Assembly: GCF_001659605.2 (NCBI RefSeq)
Contig: NC_035167.2
Coordinates: forward strand, 6,573,734-6,637,733
Source: Manihot esculenta
Taxonomy: Eukaryota; Streptophyta; Magnoliopsida; Malpighiales; Euphorbiaceae
Reading direction: 5' to 3'
Length of the DNA: 64,000 bases
The position numbers were made by a program, and so were the translations under genes. Of the stretch, positions 23,061-34,757 are shown one piece after another (position 1 is the first letter of the stretch; every line of letters begins with the position of its first letter). The notes beneath the pieces are model-generated. The model saw only the letters and a list, made by a program, of their open reading frames with translations, made no database searches and had not been told where the DNA came from.

Positions 23061-26000
23061 CACTATGTGTTGACATAAAAATTTATGGAATGTACCTACA
23101 GGTTTATATACTATAATTTGAATTCATGATTTTAAAAAAATGTAAACAAATAAAAAAATTATAGTTATAGATGTGAGCAGATCATGATGTAACTTCATAA
23201 ATACTGAAAAATAAATTAATGATAAAAAAAATAAGTATAATGTAAAGAAAATCTATAAATTAAAAGTAATGTTTTATTTATTTTATTTTAAATTTAAGAT
23301 CTTGTTTATAAATGATTTATTTAATTATTTTGAAAGTTTTGTTTAAATGCTAAAATTAAAATCAAAATTAAAGGGTAACTAGATCTAATAATATTAAAAT
23401 ATTAATTTTTAATAATAAGACCTAATTTATATAATTTTTAAATATTATCTTTAATTAAAATAATATCAAATAATGATAGCAAAAAATAATATCATTTTTA
23501 ATATTAAAAATAATATTTTAAAATTATATAAATGATATTTTATTATTAAAAAAATAATATTTTAATATTAAAAATTTTAATATTTTAATCTATTATTTGA
23601 CTTTTAATGTAAAGTTGTAGATATATTTTATTAAAAATTTAGATATATTTTTTATTAGAATAAACATATCTAATTCTTTTTTTAAAAAATAAAAATATTT
23701 TTTTTTCAAAGAAAAATAAAATTCTTGGTTCATTGTAGAATTTTGGTTGAATATTTTAGCATTTGGGGTCCAAGGCAAGTGTAGGTGTCGGTTCCATTAC
23801 GTTATGAAATGAGTGACCTTTTGGATCAGAATCAAAGATTGCCTCCTGTATTTATTATGCTCCTTTTTTTAAAATATAAAAAATTATTTATAAATTAATT
23901 TTAATTTTTTTAAAATAAAAATTAAAAATATAAAATATAAACCTTTTCAGATTTACTTACTCACTTAAATACGCTCGCTATTAAATTAAATATGTGAATA
24001 TAAATTAATTTTAATTTTTAAAAATTTATTAAATTTTTTTTATTTTTATATTCAGCTATTCAATTTAATTTCATAGTCCATTAAAAATTAATTTAAAAGA
24101 CTGATTTACCCTTTAACTAAAAGCTCCCTTATCTCAAAAGTGTCTTAATACAAAATTTATTAAAAATTAGTTAAGTAAAAATTACAAAATAAAATATTCT
24201 CACTCTTTTCATTTCCTTTTTAATGAAAAAAATTGAAAGATTTAATTATTAATATTTAATTATATAATATTATTTTAATATATTTTTTAAAATTAAAAAA
24301 TTTATTTATTTAATAATTAAAAAATTTAGCAACTAAATAGTGAATTAAAAAAAAAAAAACATCATTTATGGGTTTCTTGGTCCAATAAATAAGCACCTGA
24401 CCGCTGACGCATACCTGCATGTAAATCTATATCTTTTGGCTCTTGCACGTGTGCTTTTTAAACCATTTCAACAAACTGCGTCCTGTTCTCTTCATCCTTT
24501 CCAAGAAAAAAAAAAATTATTTTATTTTAAACTTTTATTATAATTGATTTCTTCGGTGTATCTGTATATATAGATGATGCTTTTATGTTATAAGTATCTT
24601 ATATAAAGGTTAAAATTATCCATAAATCATATAGCATAGATAAACAATACTAATTTCTCATATTGATTCAAATTTATTTTTAAAGGATACAACCTTTAAG
24701 AAAAAATAAATTAAATTAACTTTTTATAAAATTTTTAATTTTAAATAAAAAGATAATGTTTAAATTCATTTGGATTATTTTTATAAAAAAATTTTAAAAT
24801 TATTTTCAATCTTTATTAAAATTTAATGTAAATTTATTAATTATATTTGAGTAGATTTGAGATATTTTATATTTTATTTTTTTAAATTTTAATTTTTATT
24901 TAAAAATAAAAATTTAATGCAATATATATTATTTAAGTTTTTAAATTTTAAAAAAAGATATTCTAATAGTTTCAGTTCCGGAAATTACTTTATAATATAT
25001 TTAAATTATTTAAAAATGTAATTAATGTGTTATAATATTAATAAAAAAATAACATAAAGTATAATGTTTATATATATATATATATTAAATTTGTTGGCTA
25101 AATTTATTATTAATAGTTAATAATTTAATAGTAATAATGATATATAATGTACTTTTGAAATTAAAACTTTTCATATATTTTTTATACTTAAAAAATATCC
25201 GCTAGATTTATATTGAGTTAAGAATACTGCAAGTTACATTCTACTTGCTAATTGAAATTATAAAGTAAATTAAATTCAATTAATGATGGGTTTTGATGCT
25301 ATTAAAAAATATAACTGTTACTGTAATTATTTCGACACTTAAATCAGTAAATTAAAAAATAAAGAGAATATACAATTTGAGAATAATTCTATAAAAAAAT
25401 TACATATTTCTACTTCCTGATAGTGTTTTTTATATAAAAATATAGATAAATATAATATTTTTTTATAATCAAACAATTATATCATTGGCCAACTTGATAA
25501 GAAATCTCGCTAGATTAATTAGTTAAAAATTTTATAATTACAGGCGTAATAAAAACTCGTTAGATTGTCTTTGCTAACGATAACGATATATCGAGACTCA
25601 CCCTATTTAAAAAAAGGTAAATCTTCATAATAAATTGAATGTTAAAATATTTAAATTTTTTTTTTAAATGTAATTCTATTATTCATTTATTATATTTTTA
25701 CCACATAAATTTATTTTATAATGGCAGTTGATACATTATTTTCAATGATCATAATATAATATTAATTTTATTATAAATATCTATTATGATTCGTCGTATG
25801 TGAATTCAATTTTAATCAATCGTCACAATGCATCCATCAAGAATAACAATAATTATTACAATATTTAATTATAAAATTAATAATATATTTAATTCTGAAT
25901 TATAATATAAAATGTCTAATGCATTAGAATTTAAAAATAGAAAGAAGAATTTCTCATGGAAACAGAATCTTATCAAATCAGCAACAAGCCAGGACAAAGA

Positions 26001-26900
26001 ATCATACACCTAATTAGAGAATCGACTTCCTATCAACAATGCCCAATCAATTTCTTCAAATCCATTCTCAAAGAATTTCTTATTTATTAATATCATCGTA
26101 AGAGATTTTTTTTTATATTATTATTGATCTATTTAGTCTATATAATTTAGCTTTGATAAATTTGTCAAAATCACGTTTAGAACGAAAGATATTCCTATTA
26201 TTTATAATTTGATTTTATATAAAAATAAATGTAATAACAATTAAATCTTCGTTTATTTTTTTAAAAAAATATTATTATATTTTTAATAATAATAATCATA
26301 TACAATGCATAAATTTGAAATGTAATTCATCTTATATTTTTTATACTTAAATAATTTTTTAAATTTAAATTAGTCTAAAAATTATATAAAAAAATTATAT
26401 TATTTACTAATCAGTAAAGTAATTTTAATTTCTATTTTAAATAGTTTAAATGTGTTATAAAATATGTATAAAATTTAAAATATCACAAATTTTTTGTGAT
26501 AAAATTCAGAGAGTGTAAAAATGTATGCCTTTATTACATAAGCCTCCATTTATTTCATAAAAATATTTTTTAAAAAATATTTTCTACATTTTATAATGTT
26601 TAGAGTATTTAAAAAGTTTAATTAATGTAAAATATTTTTGTGATTAAAAAGAAAAAATATTTTCCTGATAAAAAAATTTAAATCATTTTAAAAAAATAAT
26701 TTTCTCATTTTTTACATTTTAAATATTATTAATTAATATATTTATTTTCTAAATTAAAATTAAATAATAAAAAATAATTAATTTATTTAAAAATAAATTA
26801 TTTTTCACAAATAAATATCTAAATTTCAATTACCAACCTTTATTAAATTAGTTTTCATAAAGGTGGAGGTTAGACTAAATACAACAAATTCTAAATTATG
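23061..26900. other. AT-rich intergenic stretch, no gene seen
   Basis: Extremely AT-rich. The only readable item is a fragment of MITE family A (about 24236-24345). No frame with a recognisable product on either strand. Confidence 0.5.
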
Positions 26901-26929
26901 ACTTTCAATTTGTTGTGATGATCTGAGAT

Positions 26930-27620
26930 TCAGAAAATATGATTTACAGAGCGTTCTATAAGCTTAGTTTGAGAGGAGGGTATTCTTCTCATTTTATTCC
27001 TTCTCTCTGCCTGTTAGTGACGTGTAGCGGCTTACTTTCATTGGGCTACCTGTCTCTGCCATACTGATACAGACATACGAGAGTATTAGATCTCTGTTTC
27101 ATGCGTAAGGACCATTTAATTCTCCTCTAGCATGCATGCTGAAGGACTCATTAGGCGGATGGGTTGGCCAGATTTCTTCTTCTGGACTGGATTGGGAGAG
27201 GAGATTAAGACTGAGTTTAGAGAAGGTCTGATCATTGGACCGGAAAAGGCAGGGCCGGCTTGATTGAGAAATTTGAATGGGTCCAATTTTAAGACTGAGC
27301 GGGTTGAACCTGGCTCACGCGGAAGTTTTAGAAATATTCAGATCATGAACTGTCATCGTGGGTCTTATTTAGATCGGAGCAATGAAATCCCGCTTTCATA
27401 ATGTTGTGAGTAATAAAATGAATGGGAATAAACAAACCAAAAATTTGACTATTGAATTTCTATTTTCGTTTTTTTCTTTTTTTTTTAAAAAAAGAAGACT
27501 CTTGAAATTCAGTATGCTTTTGCTCTGCATTTCTGACTTTCAATGTATAAAAACAAGACTTCTAAGGTATTGGCGGCCCCAATTTTGTTCTAGTGGGATC
27601 ACTCTTATTGTCAATTAGTG
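26930..27620. other. GC-richer island, possible LTR relic
   Basis: This block stands out in base composition from both sides. It contains phrases typical of decayed plant LTRs (GGCTCACGCGGAAG and ATCGTGGGTCTTATTTAGAT). No protein was recognised, and no element borders or target duplication were found. Confidence 0.35.
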
Positions 27621-27897
27621 GGTTCACCCGGCTGGGTGGTTTTAAATCATTTTGAGATTTTTTTTTTTAGAGAACTGAATATACTTTAAAATTTACGAAA
27701 TAATAAAATATTAAGTTATAAGTTTAAGTTAATTTATAAATTATCATTATTTTAAGTAAAATCTGAATTTTATATAATTTTTATCATTATTTTAAAATTA
27801 ATTATATTAACATATTTGTGTGATAGAAATAGAAAATAACAATATGCGGTTATATGTCACTAAAAAATATAAAAAAAAATAAAATAGAGATACGTAC

Positions 27898-28366
27898 TAG
27901 TGATAATATCAGTTTAAATTGAAAAAATCGATCAACTAAATTAATTTAAAATTTTAGTTTGATTTTTTTTTATTCATTTCGATTCGGTTTGATTTTTAAT
28001 TTCAAAAATTTCAATTCTTTCGATTCAGTTTGATTTTAATAAGAAAAAAATAAAAAAAATTGAATTGAACTGATCTAATGATAATTATATATTATTTTTA
28101 ATAATATAGAGAAATTAAATCATATTGAGATTAAAATATTTTAATTAAATTTTAAAATGCTAAAAATAAAGTATAAAAAATAAAAAATTTATTAAAATTT
28201 CAAATCGATCAAATCAAATCGAATCAAATCAAATCATACTGATTCAATTCGATTCAATTTCTGACCAAAATTAATTCGATTTGATTTTTATAAATATTAA
28301 AATTTTAATTTTTAATTTATTCAGTTAGATTCGATTTTAAACCAAACCAACCGAATACTCACCTCT
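27898..28366. mobile_element. hAT-like MITE, copy 2 (decayed)
   Basis: Same order of blocks as the copy at 18541: TAGTGATAATATCAGTTTAA at the left, a shared AT-rich centre (AATATAGAGAAATTAAATCA), and ACCGAATACTCACCTCTA at the right. Many CG-containing repeat units have changed to TG or CA. No clear target duplication remains. Confidence 0.65.
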
Positions 28367-29054
28367 AAAAATATATATTTTTTTAGGTTAAATCTACGGG
28401 TACTCTTTATAAATTCTATTTTTTTTTAATATCAGAACATCAATTATAAAATATAATTAAATAAATTATAGTCATTTAACAATTTACATTTAAAAATTTG
28501 TGATTTTAATTGAAATTATAAAAACTATCGCATGCTTTTTTTTAAATAAAAAATTATTTTTTTGTTATATTTTATATTAATTAATTTACAGAAAAAAGAA
28601 CATTGTAAGTTATAATTATTTTTTTTTCAATAAATAGTTCTAATTTATACAAATTAAATAACCAAAGAAAATATCTAAACTGAAATACTTTATGATAGAT
28701 AAAAAGATTAATGAACTACTATTAGGATTTGTGACACCATCAGTGGTGTATATTCAAGAAACAGATACACGTAAATACACCTGATAAAAACCCAGAAAAG
28801 GTCAAAAGAAAACGGCCAATGGCAATATCGTAATAATCTAAGGAGACAAATCCAATTTTGAGCTTCAATGTCCATAAAATCTCGGCAACTGCAAAACTAC
28901 ACAAGAAGGTAACAAGAGCCAGAGAAACACAGAGAAAAGCAAAGAAAAGAAAGGAAAAAAGAAAGCAAGATTCAGAGAAAACTCAGTTCTCGTCTCTTAT
29001 AGCCAGCTAAATTCTTGTCATTTATATATATAGATTATTGAGATAGAAGCCCAA
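28367..29054. other. Upstream region of the small basic protein gene
   Basis: AT-rich up to about 28720, then more mixed composition. A CCAAT-type element (GGCCAATGG, 28812-28820) and a TATA-like CATAAAATC near 28873 precede a purine-rich leader (about 28900-28980). This layout fits a promoter and 5' untranslated region, which is inference. Confidence 0.4.
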
Positions 29055-29249
29055 ATGGCAAACCAGCTAGAGAATCTAATGCAGTCAATAAAATCAAAAG
29101 TTCGAGCCTTGAAGAAATCGAAGAAACCATACATAAAGATGGACAAAAGCTCCAGTGTGAAGGTTGAGATCCGCAGTAGAAAAGCCAGACAGCTTATTGA
29201 CAAGACTCTCAAAGTAGCCGATCGTCCTGGCAAACGAAGCGTTTCTTGA
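29055..29249 (+). CDS. Small highly basic protein, 64 residues, function unknown
   Basis: The frame starts at an ATG in good plant context (CCCAAATGGC) and ends in TGA. Of 64 residues, 19 are Lys or Arg and only 5 acidic. The N-terminal third (about 4-22) could form an amphipathic helix (LENLMQSIKSKVRALKKSKK); the rest reads KMDKSSSVKVEIRSRKARQL and ends in ADRPGKRSVS. No signal peptide or membrane segment is present. I believe closely similar short proteins occur in other plants, but I cannot name the family. It is supported as a gene by base composition unlike the surroundings, a purine-rich leader, promoter-like elements and an AATAAA 30 bp past the stop. It has no intron in the coding part. 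A role with nucleic acid or membrane phospholipid would fit the charge, but that is guesswork. Confidence 0.75.
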   Translation: MANQLENLMQSIKSKVRALKKSKKPYIKMDKSSSVKVEIRSRKARQLIDKTLKVADRPGKRSVS

Positions 29250-29279
29250 TCTCTTCCTTTCTTTAAATTTCTCTCTGTA

Positions 29280-29285
29280 AATAAA
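29280..29285 (+). terminator. Polyadenylation signal of the small basic protein gene
   Basis: AATAAA 31 bp after the stop codon. Confidence 0.5.
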
Positions 29286-29450
29286 GCTCAAGAGTTTCCT
29301 GTGTTTTCTTTCTTGTTCTCGTTTTCAAGTGCCTACAGATTCTGTGTTTTCTTTCTTTCTTTCTTTCTGGTGAAAGCTTTGAATGTTATATGGAACCGTT
29401 TCTGGTTTGGCGGCTCAACATAGCTCTTCTTTCTTTCTTTCTTCCTTCTT

Positions 29451-29486
<36 letters not shown>

Positions 29487-30290
29487 CTGATATAGTTGTT
29501 CTGTTAATGAATATTAAGCTGTGTTGATTTAATTTTGATTATCGTTGCTTTTTTCTTTTTTTGGGTTTAAGCACCCAATTACAGCTAATTGGTTCATGAA
29601 TGAATATCTCTTTGATTATCATCTCATATGAAGGAAATTTTAATCTAAGCATTAAAATCAAATAGAAAACCAGTTGCAAATATGATGTAAATAGGTTAAT
29701 TTAATTTAAATTTTTTTTAAGAATATAGAGAGTTGGAGTTCATATAAGAATAAATTGGATTAAATTTTGTGATCATGCGTTACTGTTTTTGATGAGATTT
29801 AAATGTGGAGGAGATAACAATGGGTGGTTTTGAAAATAAATGTGGAAATGATTTTATTGGTGGGTTTTTGCTTTTTCCCAATTTTTTTTTTTTTTTTTTT
29901 TGTCTTTCCCAAACGGCATTTATGCTTCACCGGTGATGTTTCTTTTTGGATCTGTTCGGCTTTTGGCCTTGCATGTGGAGTGCTCGCTGAGTGGAAGCTT
30001 CTATTCCCCATCTTCGTCTGAATGGACACCTGAATGCTAGAATTGTCTAGAATAGTCTGGGATTATTTGGAGATGGGCTGGGTTTCTTGTGGGGTGGGGT
30101 AAGCTTTCCGATTTGGGGTTTTTAGTTTGTTTTGTGGGTTGAGCCTTTAATTTGTACTTTTGCCCAATTACGCTTTAAATGCAAATTTGTTCTCACTGAT
30201 AAGAACTTCGTTTTTGTTAATTGGTAGTACTTCCCTTTAAAGTGGATTTTGTGATGCCTAAAGTGTCTAAGCATAAGGGGTAAGGGGTAA
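29286..30290. other. 3' region of the small gene, T-tracts, no further gene
   Basis: A 34-base T run lies at 29453-29486 and another T run near 29881-29901. Both strands have short frames only because of these tracts. No product recognised. Confidence 0.5.
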
Positions 30291-30294
30291 GAGA

Positions 30295-30766
30295 TAGTGG
30301 TGAACAATATTCGGTTTAAATCGAAAAAATTGATTAAATCGAACTGATTTGAAAATTTAGTTTGATTTTTTATACATTTCGATTCGATTCGGTTTTTAAT
30401 TTTAAAAATTTCGATTATTTCGGTTCGGTTCGATTTTGATCAGAAAAAATCGAAAAAATCAAATCGAATCGATGAGTGATAATAATATGTTTTTTCAATA
30501 ATATAGAGAAATTAAATCATATTAAGATTAAAATATTTTAATTAAATTTTAAAATATTAAAAATAAAGTATAAAAAATAAAAAAATTATTAAAAATCGAA
30601 ATCGATCAAATCGAATCGAATCAAATTGAATCTGACTGGTTCGATTCGATTTGATTTCTGATCAAAATCAATTCGATTTGGTTTTCATAAACATTAAAAT
30701 TTCAGTTTTTAGTTTATTCGGTTCGGTTCAATTTTAAACCGAACCAACCGAATGCATACCCCTAAT
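30295..30766. mobile_element. hAT-like MITE, copy 3 (about 470 bp)
   Basis: The left end is TAGTGGTGAACAATATTCGG; the right end on the minus strand is TTAGGGGTATGCATTCGG. The centre shares AATATAGAGAAATTAAATCA with the other two copies. The phrase TAAGAG flanks both sides (near 30288 and 30766), a likely remnant of an 8-bp target duplication. Confidence 0.7.
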
Positions 30767-31009
30767 AAGAGTGTTAAGAGCGCTTTTTTTTAAAAAATAA
30801 AATAAATGCGATTAAAAATTTATTTATTACTTGAGATAAAATGACACATATTTTATTAATTATATCTTGTTTATTTTAATTTTTAAATTCTAAATTCTGA
30901 ATATAAAACACTTTTAAAATTTAAAATAAAGTATTGTATCACTTAATGAAATTTAAACTAAATTTTATTTACATTGTAGTGTAAATCAAAATATTAATTT
31001 TTTTTCATA

Positions 31010-31250
31010 TTTTTACTAATTACAATCGTAATAGTTATGTGGATTCAACTATTAAAACAACATGTGGATTTTGAATAATAAATAATTAAAAAAAGTTTAA
31101 ATAAAAATATTTATTTATTTTAGTGTTTTGCAACTAAAATATTTTAATTTCATTTTTCAATTAATGTTGTTTTTCTAATTAATATATTTTAATTTTTTTT
31201 ATAGTGATTTCAACAATAATGTCAAACTAATCTAAAGAATTTGTGGGAAT
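31010..31250. repeat. Diverged direct repeat, copy 1
   Basis: Contains GTGGATTTTGAATA, then a T/A stretch, then TATAGTGATTTCAACAATAA and CAAACTAATCTAAAGA. The same phrases recur in the same order at 32125-32420. Confidence 0.65.
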
Positions 31251-32124
31251 TAAAGAATAAAGTCTTGTTTAGCTATAATTTTTAAAGTAGTTGTCTGGTA
31301 ATCACTCAATTTATTTTAAAAAAATGTAAAAATATAATATGATTTAATGTAAATTTACTTCATAATAAATTCATTAATAAAAAAAATACAATCACTAATT
31401 AATTTTTCTCAATTTCTTAAAAAATCATCAACTCTGTTCAATCGAGCATCACTTGATCTTATTTCATTTAGAAAATTCTTTTCTTTTTATAATTAATCAT
31501 TAGTCAAATATAATTTTTTTTTATTAAAATTACATTTAGAACTTTTTAAATAAAATTTTAATAGCAATAATTCACGAGTAAGATCTAAACACATGGTGAG
31601 TATAAGACGACAAGGTTTGATATTAATGATGGGTATGTTAGGTGTTGAGTGAACTTAATAAATGAGAGGAGTGAATGTTCTGAATTTGAAGTGTTTTGAG
31701 GTGTTTAAAATTAGAGTCGTAGGAGAATTAACGTTGGTTGTATGTACAAATGTAATACTTCATTTTTTATTGTTAGACGGCTATTTAATTTCGTTCGGTA
31801 TTATTTATATACGATTTTGAATATTGTGGGGTTTGCTGTTCCATGGATCTAGTAGGTTAGTCGAATTGAGCCTCTCACATGTAGACTCGGGTCCTGTTCA
31901 GTCTGTCTAAATAAGCTCTAGACTTATATATGAGGCAGACCTAACTGTTGGATTTTAATAGAGTTGAGGTCTGTCTTTTCCGGTATGTGCTCAATCATAG
32001 ACGGAGTATCCAAACTCGATTATCATCAAATTTGAATTATATCAATTCATAATATAGTATAAGTTAAAACACTAATATTTAGAGGTTTTCACAATAATTT
32101 ATGAAAAGTTAAATCTTTTATTTT

Positions 32125-32420
32125 TTTTTTTTGTTAACTACTGCCGGCTATTAAGACAACTAATAACAATTAAAATAACTAGTATTGCTGTACAAATAAT
32201 TAGTGGATTTTGAATACTTAACGATTTTGATAAAAAAATTTAAATAAAATTTATTATATTATTTTAGTGTGTTTTTAACCAAAATTTATTAATTTGTTTT
32301 TCAATTAATTTTTAATCTTTCTAATTAATATAGTTTTAAAAGGTGGTGTTTTTTTTATAGTGATTTCAACAATAATTTCAAACTGATCTAAAGAGTTTGT
32401 AGGAAGTGAAGGGTAAGTGT
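32125..32420. repeat. Diverged direct repeat, copy 2
   Basis: Matches copy 1 in the same orientation (GTGGATTTTGAATA...TATAGTGATTTCAACAATAA...CAAACTGATCTAAAGA), about 1.1 kb away. It may be an old pair of LTRs or a segmental duplication. Confidence 0.65.
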
Positions 32421-32899
32421 TTAATATTAAATTAATTCACTAATACATACAATTTGAGATAATAAATTATAAAAACTTGTATTTTCTAAATTTTTTCTGA
32501 TAACAATTAAAATAACTAAAACTTATATTGCCAATACCATAGGAATATTAAAGACCTAAGAAACAAGTGAGCGGTTGATTTGGCTTAGTTGTGGAAATTA
32601 ATTTGAGATTTTCATTTTTAGAAAAAAGAAAAATCAAAATTTCCACCTTTGTCTTTATATTTGTTTGGTAGCACTATAGAATTTCTTTTTTTTTTTTTAA
32701 ACTAAAAACAATTTTTTCATTTTTGTTATTTGCTTATAGAAATATAAATATTTATATGAAAATAAGTAATAATTTTTTTGATACATGACATTTAATAATA
32801 AAATAAAGATATAAATAATTTTATAAATAGTTGTGTACAAAAATGGACAATAAATTATTTTTATAAAGTACAGGATATTATAATAAGAAAAGATTTCTG

Positions 32900-34757
32900 T
32901 TTGGCTCCTATGATAAAGAGAAATTTATTATTTAGTCTATGAATTTTACAAAATGTATTAAAACATCTATAAGATTTTAGAAAGTTGACAGTGCGGTTGT
33001 CGAGACCAGTAAAAAATAACCTTTTTGGTTATCCACAATTTTACAACTGTAGATAGTGGTAAAAGGATCGAATCCACATGTAATTGATACTTACCTATTT
33101 TTCTTATCAAGACCAAGTAAATAAACTGAAAATAAAATAAAAGGGAGGGTTTTGAGATTGATGGTCTAAACTAGAATTAAAAATAGCAAAGCAAAATAAA
33201 GAGAATTCAATAATGGGAAAAGGCTAGTTAAAGAGTTGGATCCACTTCAGTTACTGGGATTGATCATTGACACTTATATTCTTTTATTCGACTCAATAAA
33301 TTAGTTATGGAGGTGGAAGACGCTTCTCACCTCCATATCCCTCCTTAATCATACATTAACTAGGAAATGCCCTTTAATTAATCACTAATCAACAAGTTAC
33401 CAAGGAACGTCTTTGGGGCTTTTAGCATCTAACAATGTTAATTGCACTAAGAAATAGAGAGACCTAATTCTAGCTACCCAAACGTATGGTGATATTGCTA
33501 GATCATGCAATCTCCTTGGTTTTTATACCAAGAGTTACTTATGTTTGAGTAATTCAAGCAATTACGGACTTATAATCACCCAAACTAACAATTTATCACT
33601 TTGCAATCAAGAATCAACAAAGTAATAATAGAATTAAGCATGAAATTGCATAAATATTGATAAATAAAAGATAAATATCATAGGTTTAGGTCTCCCAATC
33701 CATAAACAACTTGAAGTTTCACCTAATTTTCAATTAGAAAAAGGGGTTTCAACCACTCATGGCTAAAATAAACATAAAAATAAAGAAAAGAAACAAGAAT
33801 GTAGAAGAGGAAGGGCTGGCTGGTATGGTTGTTGTGGCGCGCAGCAGCTGGACTCAATTCCGATGATGGAGAGTTGTCCTTTTTGCTGGTTTGCTGTCCT
33901 TTATTTATAGCTGAATGGGGCAACCTTTAGTTTCTTGATTTGGATTGAGTCCTTTTCCCAATTGGAGCCGAATTCTTGGAAGGAAAGTATATCCTCTTGA
34001 GATTTGGTTTCCTAGATATGTGGGATTGAGTGCTGAGGTGTCTTGATGGATTGTTGAGTTGTCCTCACGTGTTTGGGGCGGGGGGAGAAGACGTCTTGGA
34101 GTTTTGAATTTTGAATTCCCGCTTCTCTGTTGTCTTGCCGTCGCAGACCTTGTTTGTCCGGGTTGTGTAGGCAAACAGTCTGTCTTACCTGCTGTCTGCG
34201 TACTACTTCTGTCCTGCGGGTCTCTAGTCTGTTTGGGCAAACAGCCTGCTCAAATAACAAATTATTATTCTCCCATTTCAGCTTCAACTTGGTTCAGGCA
34301 AAACGGATTTGGGCAAACTAGCTTGTTCTCTTTTACTCTCTTTTGGGCAGTTTTAAGGCCATTTTTACCAAATTACCCTTTTACACTATTTTCTGCAAAA
34401 TAATATCAAAATCACAAAATTAGGTAGAAAATGTGTAAATTAACATAAATAACAACATGAATAATGGGTCTAAATTTGGCTTGATCAAAAGTTTACTAGT
34501 TAGTCACTTTATTAATTTTAACTGTTTAAAAAAGTCTAAGATGCTCTTAATACGAAGATATTTTTACAATTGAAAGACTAACTAATAAATTTTTTTATAT
34601 CATAGGGACTAAATAATAAAACATTTAACATGCTAAAATTAACGTAATGATTAATTAATAATTTTTTTTACACCTTAAGGATGTTTTAATATGTTTTTCA
34701 AAACTGAAGAAACATCTAATGAGTTTCTCCATATCAGAAAGATTAAATAGTAAATTT
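32900..34757. mobile_element. AT-rich MITE, family A, copy 3, split by a solo LTR
   Basis: The left part (about 32900-32985, with TATTTAGTCTATGAATTTT) and right part (34493-34757, ending near AGATTAAATAGTAAATTTTT) together make one family A unit. The solo LTR at 32986-34487 sits between them. Copies 1 and 2 show the uninterrupted arrangement. Confidence 0.65.
32986..34487 (-). mobile_element. Solo LTR of Athila-type family, 1,502 bp, with 5-bp target duplication
   Basis: On the minus strand the LTR starts TGATCAAGCC and ends CCGCACTGTCA. It is flanked by perfect AAAGT repeats (32981-32985 and 34488-34492). Its sequence matches the other LTRs of this family at 37379, 38903, 41938 and 50485. 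No internal region remains. Short frames inside (around 33723-34403, both strands) are LTR sequence and not genes. Confidence 0.88.

Larger units (their letters stand above)
30767..32899. other. AT-rich intergenic stretch with a diverged direct repeat
   Basis: Holds two direct repeats (31010-31250 and 32125-32420) around a less AT-rich block (about 31600-32000). No gene recognised. Confidence 0.45.

Noticed and set aside
29799..30029. Frames on both strands around 29.8-30.0 kb
   Set aside because: Both run through a T/A tract and have no resemblance to known proteins.
33060..33080. GGATCGAATCCACATG, resembling a tRNA T-arm
   Set aside because: It is part of the conserved Athila-type LTR end and there is no cloverleaf around it.
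33723..34403. Overlapping frames on both strands at 33.7-34.4 kb
   Set aside because: All lie inside the Athila-type solo LTR and are shadows of its GC-richer part.
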